DNA of 64,000 nt, taken from Phoronis australis. Lineage: Eukaryota > Phoronida > Phoronidae. How positions within the stretch are numbered: position 1 is the first letter of the stretch; every line of letters begins with the position of its first letter. Both the position numbers and the translations under genes were made by a program. The stretch is from assembly GCA_002633005.1 (NCBI GenBank), contig NMRA01000012.1, positions 894,730 to 958,729 on the forward strand, written 5' to 3'. Positions 23,131 to 33,600 of the stretch are shown here, one piece after another. The notes beneath the pieces were generated by a model. That model saw nothing but the letters and a program-made list of their open reading frames with translations. It was not told the DNA's origin and ran no database searches.

Positions 23131-23422
23131 CAGGCGGATTTAGGGGGAGGGCCGCAAGCAAAATAAACTAGCAATAAAACGTGAAGCGGGAGGAAACTAG
23201 CTTGTACTGAGTTCGAGCTAGGACCGGTAGCGGACGAGGGGGGAAAACACGTTCTCTTTTATTTTTTTAGTCCAACGGTAGATTTCCTGAGCAGAAGGTA
23301 TACATCCTCGACGCCCGCAACTTCCGGACCGCCTGCCTGCATACAATCGCGCTTTGCCCGCTTTTCCGAGGATGTCGGGCCCCCCTTCACTAGACCTATA
23401 TGGTATCCTAGATCAGCCACTG
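23131..23422 (+). mobile_element. CAGTGGCGGATC-ended MITE-like element, about 0.3 kb
   Basis: It starts CAGGCGGATTTAGGGGGAGG and ends CCTAGATCAGCCACTG. The internal part (GCCGCAAGCAAAATAAA, then GGACCGGTAGCGGA) is shared with 43599-43877. It is non-coding. Confidence 0.65.
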
Positions 23423-24596
23423 AAAATGGTACTTGAGACAGAGCTATGAGACCTTGCAAAAGGGTGGGGTGCTATTGATGGTGATCGGGAGGTCAGTAGA
23501 GTTTTCACTGACCCGTCACTCGGCGAAACGTCCCTCACTCAGAAGGCCGCACACACACGAGGCACCTTTCCCCTCGGATATGAACGAGGCCTCTGAAGAA
23601 ATATGATAACTATGCTTGTTCCAGGGAGATCCAGGACTTTGAGTTAGGGGGGTGGGCAAGGCAGAGTATTAGCCAGGATTTTGCCAGACAGAAATTCGCG
23701 TTCCTGAACTGCCAAATGGAATGTGGGAGAATTTTAGGGGGAGGGGTGCTGGGGCATAGCCCCTTTGCTCCCCTCTAAATCTGCCACTGTGTTCTGTCCA
23801 GTTAACTGAAATTGAGCTCTAATACGAGGTTATGCTTTGGACGAAAGAATTAGGTGTTTTAATTTTAAAATTCAATTTGGTCGAGACTGATAGTTGAAAA
23901 ATATAACACATGAAATAGACGTAATTATTAAAACCAAGAAAGAAGAATTGATGGTCATGTAATTTTTATTTTCAATTGCAAGCCTAGTTTTTTATCGTAA
24001 TCAAAATAGATATTTAATAACATCAAGTATTATTTCAGATCAATGACAAATCAACTGTTAGTCCCGGTAGTGCTTACCTCACCAGGACCTAGGCTATGCT
24101 TGAAGCTAATTGGCCTACTCTTGATCAACAAATTAAACCAGCTGAGACTAATTGCACATGACAGCAAAATGCTATGAGCCACCACTGTCAAATATATCTT
24201 CAACTCGTCAACAATACGACCAGATGACCTGGTTTGTGTAGAAAGCATTTTTATCAAGAATTTATTAGAAGAAAAGTAACCCTGCATTCAGCATGATACC
24301 TAATCCGTAACACTACGATCGCCGCAATTTGGTCATGTTTACTTTTCATGTTTCGAACATAGTTTTCCGGAAAAAAACCTATATCCTTTCGTCAGACAAC
24401 TCTTTGGTGCATTGATTTGTTCTTTAACCGTATTTTTCTACGTCTCTGTGGTTAATTATTGACACATTTTTAAGATTTAATATTCAGGTTGGACTCCAAA
24501 GACCGACCATTTAACTCACGCAATGTAAATTTCCGCTTTGTTTATCGCAGTGAGCCTCGCTTTGGATTTTAATGTCCGCCGCGTGAATAGAGTCTA
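23423..24596. other. Intergenic, MITE debris only
   Basis: A further MITE end is visible at about 23727-23793 (CCCCTCTAAATCTGCCACTG). The rest is AT-rich sequence in which I recognise nothing. Confidence 0.35.
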
Positions 24597-25012
24597 TATC
24601 GACAGCTGCCAGGGGAAATATAGGTCAACTAATTGGCCAATCACAAAAGGGTCATTCCATCCTTGGAAAGCGGACTTTAAAAAGACGGCGACGTGCCGAG
24701 ACTTCCATTTAATCCATGGTAGCCGTTCACCGAGCAGAGGTTCAAGGGTAACAACTTAAGGGTGGCATATGTGTCGGTCTCATCTGCAGTAAGTCACAAC
24801 GAAGCTGTCCAATTTAGTTGCTCGTGGAACCTGTCGGGCTACGATCGGGCGACACCTTCAAGGCGAAGGCAACCTTTTTCCATGTCACTTTGAGCTAAAA
24901 TAAGGTTGGTTGGTTATCCTAGACATATTTTCCACTTAATTACAGCTTTTCGTAATTTTATAAATTACTCGTCCGCTACTCCGGAAGTGACGTTTTAGGA
25001 GGCAAGCGTTTC
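24597..25012. repeat. Duplicated Kolobok-B flank and left end, copy 2
   Basis: Near-identical partner of 22483-22895; it runs directly into the assembly gap at 25013. This copy continues into the THAP-encoding element on the far side of the gap. Confidence 0.8.
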
Positions 25013-25668
25013 NNNNNNNNNNNNNNNNNNNNNNNNNNNNNNNNNNNNNNNNNNNNNNNNNNNNNNNNNNNNNNNNNNNNNNNNNNNNNNNNNNNNNNNN
25101 NNNNNNNNNNNNNNNNNNNNNNNNNNNNNNNNNNNNNNNNNNNNNNNNNNNNNNNNNNNNNNNNNNNNNNNNNNNNNNNNNNNNNNNNNNNNNNNNNNNN
25201 NNNNNNNNNNNNNNNNNNNNNNNNNNNNNNNNNNNNNNNNNNNNNNNNNNNNNNNNNNNNNNNNNNNNNNNNNNNNNNNNNNNNNNNNNNNNNNNNNNNN
25301 NNNNNNNNNNNNNNNNNNNNNNNNNNNNNNNNNNNNNNNNNNNNNNNNNNNNNNNNNNNNNNNNNNNNNNNNNNNNNNNNNNNNNNNNNNNNNNNNNNNN
25401 NNNNNNNNNNNNNNNNNNNNNNNNNNNNNNNNNNNNNNNNNNNNNNNNNNNNNNNNNNNNNNNNNNNNNNNNNNNNNNNNNNNNNNNNNNNNNNNNNNNN
25501 NNNNNNNNNNNNNNNNNNNNNNNNNNNNNNNNNNNNNNNNNNNNNNNNNNNNNNNNNNNNNNNNNNNNNNNNNNNNNNNNNNNNNNNNNNNNNNNNNNNN
25601 NNNNNNNNNNNNNNNNNNNNNNNNNNNNNNNNNNNNNNNNNNNNNNNNNNNNNNNNNNNNNNNNNNNN
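25013..25668. other. Assembly gap (N run)
   Basis: 656 N bases lie inside the family B transposon. The true length and content are unknown. Confidence 0.99.
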
Positions 25669-25920
25669 TTGTTTCGCAGGGACCTTCATCAGTTCAGCGT
25701 ACAAATCCCTTTCGTAATCGGACGGCAGAAAGTGCTTGCCACACACACGGTAATTCTCCACTGCTTTGTACGTTGCGTGGACGGGTAACGCTGCGTTCTT
25801 CACACGAACGAGCCAAGTATGGCGAAGTGTGTCATCCATCGGAAAGCGATGCAAAGGTACTCCCAAAGCGCAAGTGAGCCGATAATTAGTACATCCTGGT
25901 ACGCAGCAACAGTGTGGCAT
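25669..25920 (-). CDS. THAP domain N-terminus of Kolobok-like family B protein (partial)
   Basis: The start at 25920 opens about 84 residues before the gap. They form a complete THAP zinc finger: C-x4-C in HCCCVPGC (Cys5, Cys10), PLHRFPMDD, LRHTWLVRVKN and the closing C-x2-H-F in RVCGKHF, then DLYAELMKVP. All four zinc ligands and the conserved Trp are present, so the domain looks intact. In this context it is the DNA-binding end of a transposase or a companion protein. The C-terminal part is hidden in the gap. A host THAP gene is possible but unlikely, as the frame lies inside transposon terminal repeats. Confidence 0.75.
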
Positions 25921-26376
25921 GTTGACTGACTAGTAAATGAAAGCAAACGACGACGGAACTTAACACAACCGAGGTAGAACAATGACTGACACGGCAGCTC
26001 TCACAGTCAGACTATATGAAAAGAAATTGGCGCGAAATGCTTGCCTCCTAAAACGTCACTTCCAGACGAGTAATTAATAAAATTACCAAAAGCTATAATT
26101 AAGTGGAAAATATGTCTAGGATAACCAACCAACCTTATTTTGGCTCAAAATGACATGGAAAAGGTTGCCTTCGCCTTTCAGCTATCTTTTTCCTATACGC
26201 AACAAACGATCGTAATATCGATCCTTAATTGTTGGCGCATGTTAGTATAAAACTGAACTGTGAAAAATAACAATAAAACAAAGTGCTGGTTAGTGCCAAG
26301 ATAAAACAGGTCTTATTAATTACTGTGTAAAATTGATGTTGAGGATGTGACTTGTGAATATTTCTGTTGTTTCTAA

Positions 26377-26722
26377 TTAGATGACGAATTGTGGGAGTCT
26401 ATTACAGAGTAAAATGCTAGATGGAAAGAAAGTTAGAGTTTGCATAGTATGCAGTGCGGATGTATGATCTCTCAAAGGTATGAGAGTGGGGGTTTCGTGA
26501 TCTGGAGGTATGCAGGAGTGGAAAGTATGAGTGAGGAATAGCAACCAGGTTATGTACACTCTTGTACAGAAGGGATAGTATGTTCTGAGCTGATCGTCTT
26601 TCCAGGAGGGTGGGCCAATTGAGAGTTCTGAGCATGGATGGAACGGAGGAGTACCTTGAGTAGTATTTAAAAGGAACCTGGCTGCTTTACGCTGTATTTT
26701 TTCTATCTTTTCAATATATAGT
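26377..26722 (-). pseudogene. LINE ORF2 C-terminal relic
   Basis: Minus-strand translation gives IEKIQRKAARF, then YYSRYSSVPSMLRTLNWPTL, RRSAQ, LYKSVHNLVAIPHSYF and a final SILLCNRLPQFVI. This is the usual end of the protein of jockey/CR1-type non-LTR retrotransposons. Frameshifts between the parts show decay. The allelic copy at 27705-28036 lacks one of the frameshifts. Confidence 0.7.
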
Positions 26723-26924
26723 GTGTCGCTCCGTATAAGGGTTAGGGCCTTCGGTTTCAGGGTTAGGCACGGTAGGCTAAGTGAGACTATTCAAATTTCT
26801 TGCGCCTTACTCCGTTTCGTAGGCATTGACGTTTGTTTTCAAAGAGAGCTCGTGGTTGTGGCTAGATGCTCTCTCCGCGAGACAGATTTATTTGAGCCTG
26901 GCCCACTGCTTTCGATAACGTCTT

Positions 26925-27140
26925 AAAGTGGAACTTGCACCCCAATTCTTTATCTCTGATTTCATGATCAAATTAGAAACACAACATATAGTGACGATGT
27001 GCCTAACGTGGTACCCCAAATGTTTTAAGAACGAGTTTTGACGCGAAAGTGATATAGCCTCGATCACCGTATCCACTCAGTTGTATCATGTTGGGGAATA
27101 ACACTGCATATGGGACTATGTGAGCCCACGGGAGCGTTTC
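26925..27140. repeat. Dispersed repeat shared with 55298-55530
   Basis: A segment from TTAAAGTGGAACTTGCA through GAAACACAACATATAG to a GTGAGCCC-containing end recurs at 28250-28470 (allelic copy) and, more diverged, at 55298-55530 in an ORC6 intron. Confidence 0.6.
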
Positions 27141-27704
27141 TCTAACAAACCTGTTTTAACTGAACTTCTGAGCTCTTGTATGGGCAACATCCTGATCGAT
27201 TTACTGGGTGTACCCCCACCCCGTTTGAGTGCAATTATCACCGTACTTTGCTTGATGCATATACTGACGTGGTAGGGTCAACGACTCACCTGAGGTAATA
27301 CCTGTGAGTCAAAATTCTGTGCTTGAATTTGAAATTCTGCTTTATCTCAAGATCGCATATGCCTCAGATACCCTAGCCAGCCACTGAGCTAGCGGTATGA
27401 AGACTATTGTATTTAGTATACAGCTTCGCGCCAAGGCTACAGATACCCACTTCCTGGTTGGCGGGTAAGTGGTGCCCGGCCTTCACCCATTTTGTGGCTA
27501 CCTCATTCTGGTGACATCCAGACTTGTTCTTCTGTGAACTGAACTGGTTATGTATTTGTAGCTNATAAAACTGGAGTGTACGTAACTGTGAAAAATAACA
27601 ATAAAACAAAGTGCTGGTTAGTGCCAAGATAAAACAGGTCTTATTAATTACTGTGTAAAATTGATGTTGAGGATGTGATTTGTGAATATTTCTATTGTTT
27701 CTAA

Positions 27705-28036
27705 TTAGATGACTAATTGTGGGAGTCTATTATAGAGTAAAATGCTAGATGGAAAGAAAGAGTTTGCATAGTATGCAGTGCGGATGCATGATCTCTCAAA
27801 GGTATGAGAGTGGGGGTTTCGTGATCTGGAGGTATGCAGGAGTGGAAAGTATGAGTGAGGAATAGCAACCAGGTTATGTACAGTCTTGTGCAGAAGGGAT
27901 AGTTTGTTCTGAGCTGATCGTCTTTTCAGGAGGGTGGGCCAATTGAGAGTTCTGAGCATGGATGGAACGGAGGAGTACCTTGAGTAGTATTTAAAAGGAA
28001 ACTGGCTGCTTTATGCTGTCTTTTTCTATCTTTTCA
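27705..28036 (-). pseudogene. LINE ORF2 C-terminal relic, allelic copy
   Basis: Same relic as at 26377. Here the end reads continuously through YYANSFFPSSILLYNRLPQLVI. It lies in the second half of false duplication 4. Confidence 0.7.
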
Positions 28037-29042
28037 ATATATAGTGTGTCGCTCCGTATAGGGGTTAGGGCCTTCGGTTTCAGGGTTAGGCACGGTAGGC
28101 TAAGTGAGACTACTCAAATTTCTTGCACCTTACTCCGTTTCGTAGGCATTGACGTTTGTTTTCAAAGAGAGCTCGTGGTTGTGGCTAGATGCTCTCTCAG
28201 CGAGACAGATTTATTTGAGCCTGGCCCACTGCTTTCGATAACGTCTTAAAGTGGAACTTGCACCCCAATTCTTTATCTCTGATTTCATGATCAAATTAGA
28301 AACACAACATATAGCGACGATGTGCCTAACGTGGTACCCCAAATGTTTTAAGAACGAGTTTTGACGCGAAAGTGATATAGTCTCGATCACCGTATTCAGT
28401 TGTATCATGACGTGGTGTTGGGGAATAACACTGCATATGGGACTATGTGAGCCCACGGGAGCGTTTCTCTAACAAACCTGTTTTAACTGAACTTCTGAGC
28501 TCTTGTATGGGCAACATCCTGATCGATTTACTGGGTGTACCCCCACCCCGTTTGAGTGCAATTATCACCGTACTTTGCTTGATGCATATACTGACGTGGT
28601 AGGGTCAACGACTCACCTGAGGTAATACCTGTGAGTCAAAATTCTGTGCTTGAATTTGAAATTCTGCTTTATCTCAAGATCGCATATGCCTCAGATACCC
28701 TAGCCAGCCACTGAGCTAGCGGTATGAAGACTATTGTATTTAGTATACAGCTTCGCGCCAAGGCTACAGATACCCACTTCCTGGTTGGCGGGTAAGTGGT
28801 GCCCGGCCTTCACCCATTTTGTGGCTACCTCATTCTGGTGACATCCAGACTTGTTCTTCTGTGAACTGAACTGGTTATGTATTTGTAGCTTTGGCTTTAT
28901 TTTTAGAAACTAATTCAGCAGTTACACCAGAAAATTAATTTCTTTGGTCAGATAGTTGAATATTTGTCCTGTCAAAATATTGTCTACTTGAAATCAGTCG
29001 ATCTGTATTGCTATACTTATTTCGTTTCAGGATTGATCAATC

Positions 29043-30592
29043 ATGGAACTTATGTACAAAGATCTGTATTGTCGCCTACGTAAGAGGGCCCATCAACTGG
29101 GAATTACGGATGAAGATTTACTAAAACATGGTGTTATTGAAGATTTGAGGGCCCCCCACTGGCGCTGGGGTCATGTCATTGGTTTCATTCTCATCATATT
29201 CATTGTCATGTTCGCTACTGTTCTCTCGAGTTACTTAGTCAGTTGGCCACTTCCCAGGAGAACTGTGCTGACGTTTGTCACAGACAACATTTTAGATGCA
29301 GATTTAGAAGAGGTGCAATGTATTGTGTCCCATAAAGAGTATGTGTTTTACTTTATTCGGCCGCCTGTTAATTGTAATATGTGCAAGAACCTGTCATCTG
29401 TGGATCGAGTAGCAAACATGACACCTATGGAGTTTGAGAAGAAATATGCATACACCAGACGTCCAGTTGTGATTGAAGGTGGACAGAAAGACTGGTCGGC
29501 TGCTAAAACATTTTCATTTGCCTTTTTCAAGAGTGTGTATGCTAACGACAGTCCTGCACTTGATAGTGACGATCAGAACTGTCAATTCTTTCCTTACAAG
29601 ACCAAGTTTCATACCCTTCGTGAGGTCTTCAATATGAGTCACAACAGAGCACATTTAAAAGATGGATCGGACCCTTGGTACATTGGGTGGTAAGTGAACC
29701 CTGATGGTTCAGTCTTATGGGTAGATCTCTTGTGCAAAATACAAAGCAACGTGGAGTTTTGTCCCATTTCTCTTGACGTCATAGCGCTTTAACGTAAACT
29801 GTCCAGCGAGAATCTGCCTGAGGTGTGTAAGACCTCTTGCTGTTTTTGCAGGTTCCAGGCTACATACCTGCCTATGTTACTTGTGTACTCAGTTTGAAAC
29901 CTGAGAGTGTAATATTACTTTATTTATATGTCTCAATAGATAAAATCTATATCATGCGAAAGTAATTTTAAAAATTTCTATTTGAAAGGGTTGTTCCACT
30001 TTTAGCTTCAAATAGTCACATTTTACCAAATATAATAGTCATATTTCAAGTACAAACAATAACCAATTAACTTTGTTTGATGCATTTTTACTTTATAGTT
30101 GATTTTCTTAAATTTCATGTTTTGTATTTCGGTCTTTGTTGCTACAAATCTGCAAAGATGTGGCTATCACCATATATAATATTCCCCGATTCCTTTTCTA
30201 AAGTAAATTGTACTAAACTAGTGTACAAAAAGTACAAAGCTTAGTCTAGTCAGAAAAAAATGTTTTCATTTTTGTCTAAAGCCTCATGCAGTGTCATCTT
30301 TGTCACATGGGTGGTGCAGCACTGAAAACAGTGGCGCGTGGCTAAAGTCCCCCAGCCCCCCTGTGGTGTACCGTCCATAGATCATGAGCGGCGCAGCACT
30401 GAAAACAGAAGCGCGTGGCTAAAGTCCCCCAGCCCCCCTGTGGTATATCGCCCAAAGATCATGGGTGGCGAAGCACTTAAAAAAGTGGAGGCTATGGCTC
30501 CCCCTCAGCCCCCTATGGTGTGCCGCTCGTGTTTCAGTACCATGTTTGAAAACATTGTCTGGTTTGTATTCTGGAAAGTGACACTTTGTTTT

Positions 30593-30623
<31 letters not shown>

Positions 30624-33600
30624 AATTCATCGAGATGCATTCCTTATTACGCTCGATAAAAGAATAGCCTGAATGGAGTTCACTGATTGGTTCAATTGGG
30701 AGATTCGCTGCCACTAACTTGACGTGTTCCAGTATGAAATTTGAAATTTCTGTTTAACCTAATTAGTGTTAATAGTAACAAAATGGTAAGCCACTTTCGT
30801 TACTGTGTACCAAACAAGTGATGACGTGCCGAAAACATTCTAGTCGTTTTTCTAATAACCTCGGTATTTTACAGGAGTAACTGTGATGGTACGGCAGCTG
30901 AAAAGTTACGACAACACTACAAACGACCGTACTTCCTTCCTAATGTGTCCGAATCAAGTAGGACGGACTGGATCTTTATGGGGAGTCCTGGTCATGGGGC
31001 ACACATGCATGTGAGTAGTATGAATGTAGCAAAGCTTCTGTGGAAATAATCTTTTTTAAAAATTCGCCTATTTAGGACATAATATGACAGACTAGCGAAA
31101 TTTTACTTTGTCATTTTCCTCACAAAAGATGTATTGCAGCACCATGTTGGTGCTTTTTAATTTTTAAGTTCTATACCCAGAAATAGGTTTTAGACGCCTT
31201 AAAATTGTGTCGCAATCGTGCTTTGTTTTCTGTTGTACTCAGACTCTAACTCATTGGCGAGGAAGATCACCAGATCAAAACTAATGTGAGTAAGCAAAAC
31301 AACAAACTTAGAAACACATGAACATATTGTGAATGAACAGATCCCAATTAGGGATTTATGTGTTTGGTCAAATGGAAATGTAGTGATCCGTTTACCCCAA
31401 CCACTTGTCGTATCACACACTTGAAATGCTCCACCCTCTCCCCTTTTAAAAATCAAGCCCACGTAAGACATAAAATCTAATTGCAAAGATTTTCAGTTGT
31501 ACAGAACACTGAACTATCACTAATTTAGGACACAACATAGCAGAAGTGGGAAAAATAATTGTTATCTTTTTGATAAAACAAGGGTAACAGCAAATATAAC
31601 GCTTTAATTGGTAATCATTTTGATTTATTGTGGGCAATCACATCAATGTTAGTGACTTTGATAAATGAAAAGAATCAAATTTTGACTATTATTTTTGTCT
31701 GAAATATGTGAGCCCATGTGTTTTGGGTGTTATCGAACCTAAGAATCAATATAAACCAATCTAAGAAATGCATAGCATAGGAACTTAGTACTCATTTTAG
31801 CCAATTCAAAGATTGTATCTGTCAGGCGTCTATTAAACTGACATGTTTCAGATGTGTACGATGTCATATGCAGGGACATACTGAGCCGCTCGCCCAGTCG
31901 CCAAAGCGAGTAAAAATGGTGCTNCTAACTTGACTTGTTCCAGTATGAAATTTGAAATTTCTGTTTAACCTAATTAGTGTTAATAGTAACAAAATGGTAA
32001 GCCACTTTCGTTACTGTGTACCAAACAAGTGATGATGTGCCGAAAACATTCTAGTCGTTTTTCTAATAACCTCGGTATTTTACAGGAGTAACTGTGATGG
32101 TACGGCAGCTGAAAAGTTACGACAACACTACAAACGACCGTACTTCCTTCCTAATGTGTCCGAATCAAGTAGGACGGACTGGATATTTATGGGGAGTCCA
32201 GGTCATGGGGCACACATGCATGTGAGTAGTATGAATGTAGCAAAGCTTCTGTGGAAATAATCTTTTTTAAAAATTCGCCTATTTAGGACATAATATGACA
32301 GACTAGCGAAATTTTATTTTGTCATTTTCCTCACAAAAGATGTATTGTAGCACCATGTTGGTGCTTTTTAATTTTTAAGTTCTATACCCAGAAATAGGTT
32401 TTAGACGCCTTAAAATTGTGTCGCAATCGTGCTTTGTTTTGTGTTGTACTCAGACTCTAACTCATTGGCGAGGAAGATCACCAGATCAAAACTAATGTGA
32501 GTAAGCAAAACAACAAACTTAGAAACATATGAACATATTGTGAATGAACAGATCCCAATTAGGGATTTATGTGTTTGGTCAAATGGAAATGTAGTGATCC
32601 GTTTACCCCAACCACTTGTCGTATCACACACTTGAAATGCTCCACCCTCTCCCCTTTTAAAAATCAAGCCCACGTAAGACATAAAATCTAATTGCAAAGA
32701 TTTTCAGTTGTACAGAACACTGAACTATCACTAATTTAGGACACAACATAGCAGAAGTGGGAAAAATAATTGTTATCTTTTTGATAAAACAAGGGTAACA
32801 GCAAATATAACGCTTTAATTGGTAATCATTTTGATTTATTGTGGGCAATCACATCAATGTTAGTGACTTTGATAAATGAAAAGAATCAAATTTTGACTAT
32901 TATTTTTGTCTGAAATATGTGAGCCCATGTGTTTTGGGTGTTATCGAACCTAAGAATCAATATAAACCAATCTAAGAAATGCATAGCATAGGAACTTAGT
33001 ACTCATTTTAGCGAATTCAAAGATTGTATCTGTCAGGCGTCTATTAAACTGACATGTTTCAGATGTGTACGATGTCATATGCAGGGACATACTGAGCCGC
33101 TCGCCCAGTCGCCAAAGCGAGTAAAAATGGTGCTAGGCGAGTAGAAGTTGACTTGTCGGTCGCCCAGGTGGCGAGCGAATTTTTTGTGCGCAAAAGCGCT
33201 ATATCGTTTCCCAGATGAAAATGAATAAATTTCTCCTCCTCGTGCTGTTTTTATCATTAATTTAAGATTCAGTTTGGTCAACGTCTCGATGCTCCGGCTG
33301 TAAAAAACATCGGCGCTGTGCAATCCTACCGACTCAGTTGATGTCACCCATTACGCGATTCTCCTAGACTAAAGATCACGTTGTGTGGTCGTGCACAAAG
33401 GAGTTTGTGGACTAGTCCGAAAGGAAGAAAAGAAGAAAAGGGGGTAAAGGCGGAAGACCGGTCCAAGTGAAGTACCATATTTCCAGGAACTGATTTCTTA
33501 TTGTAATGTACAATGTCATTTTAACCAAAATCATTTTATAAATAATAACATTCGTCCTAATTAAGCTGCTGGTAAGATGTGAATTTTAATCGAAGCCTTA

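Larger units (their letters stand above)
24861..26176 (-). mobile_element. Kolobok-like DNA transposon, family B, gap inside
   Basis: Long terminal inverted repeats of about 150 bp start AGGCGAAGGCAACC on the left (24861) and end GGTTGCCTTCGCCT on the right (26176). The flanks are TTCA on both sides (24857-24860, 26177-26180), not TTAA. The right part encodes an intact THAP domain on the minus strand. The catalytic part would fall in the N gap 25013-25668. A sister copy at 42498 has a regular TTAA at its left edge. Confidence 0.75.
26247..28890. repeat. Allelic false duplication 4 (about 1.32 kb x 2, single N at 27564)
   Basis: Positions 26247-27563 and 27565-28890 match closely, with small indels, and meet at one N. 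Both contain the same LINE 3' relic and the same dispersed repeat. The second copy is contiguous with the JmjC gene. Confidence 0.87.
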
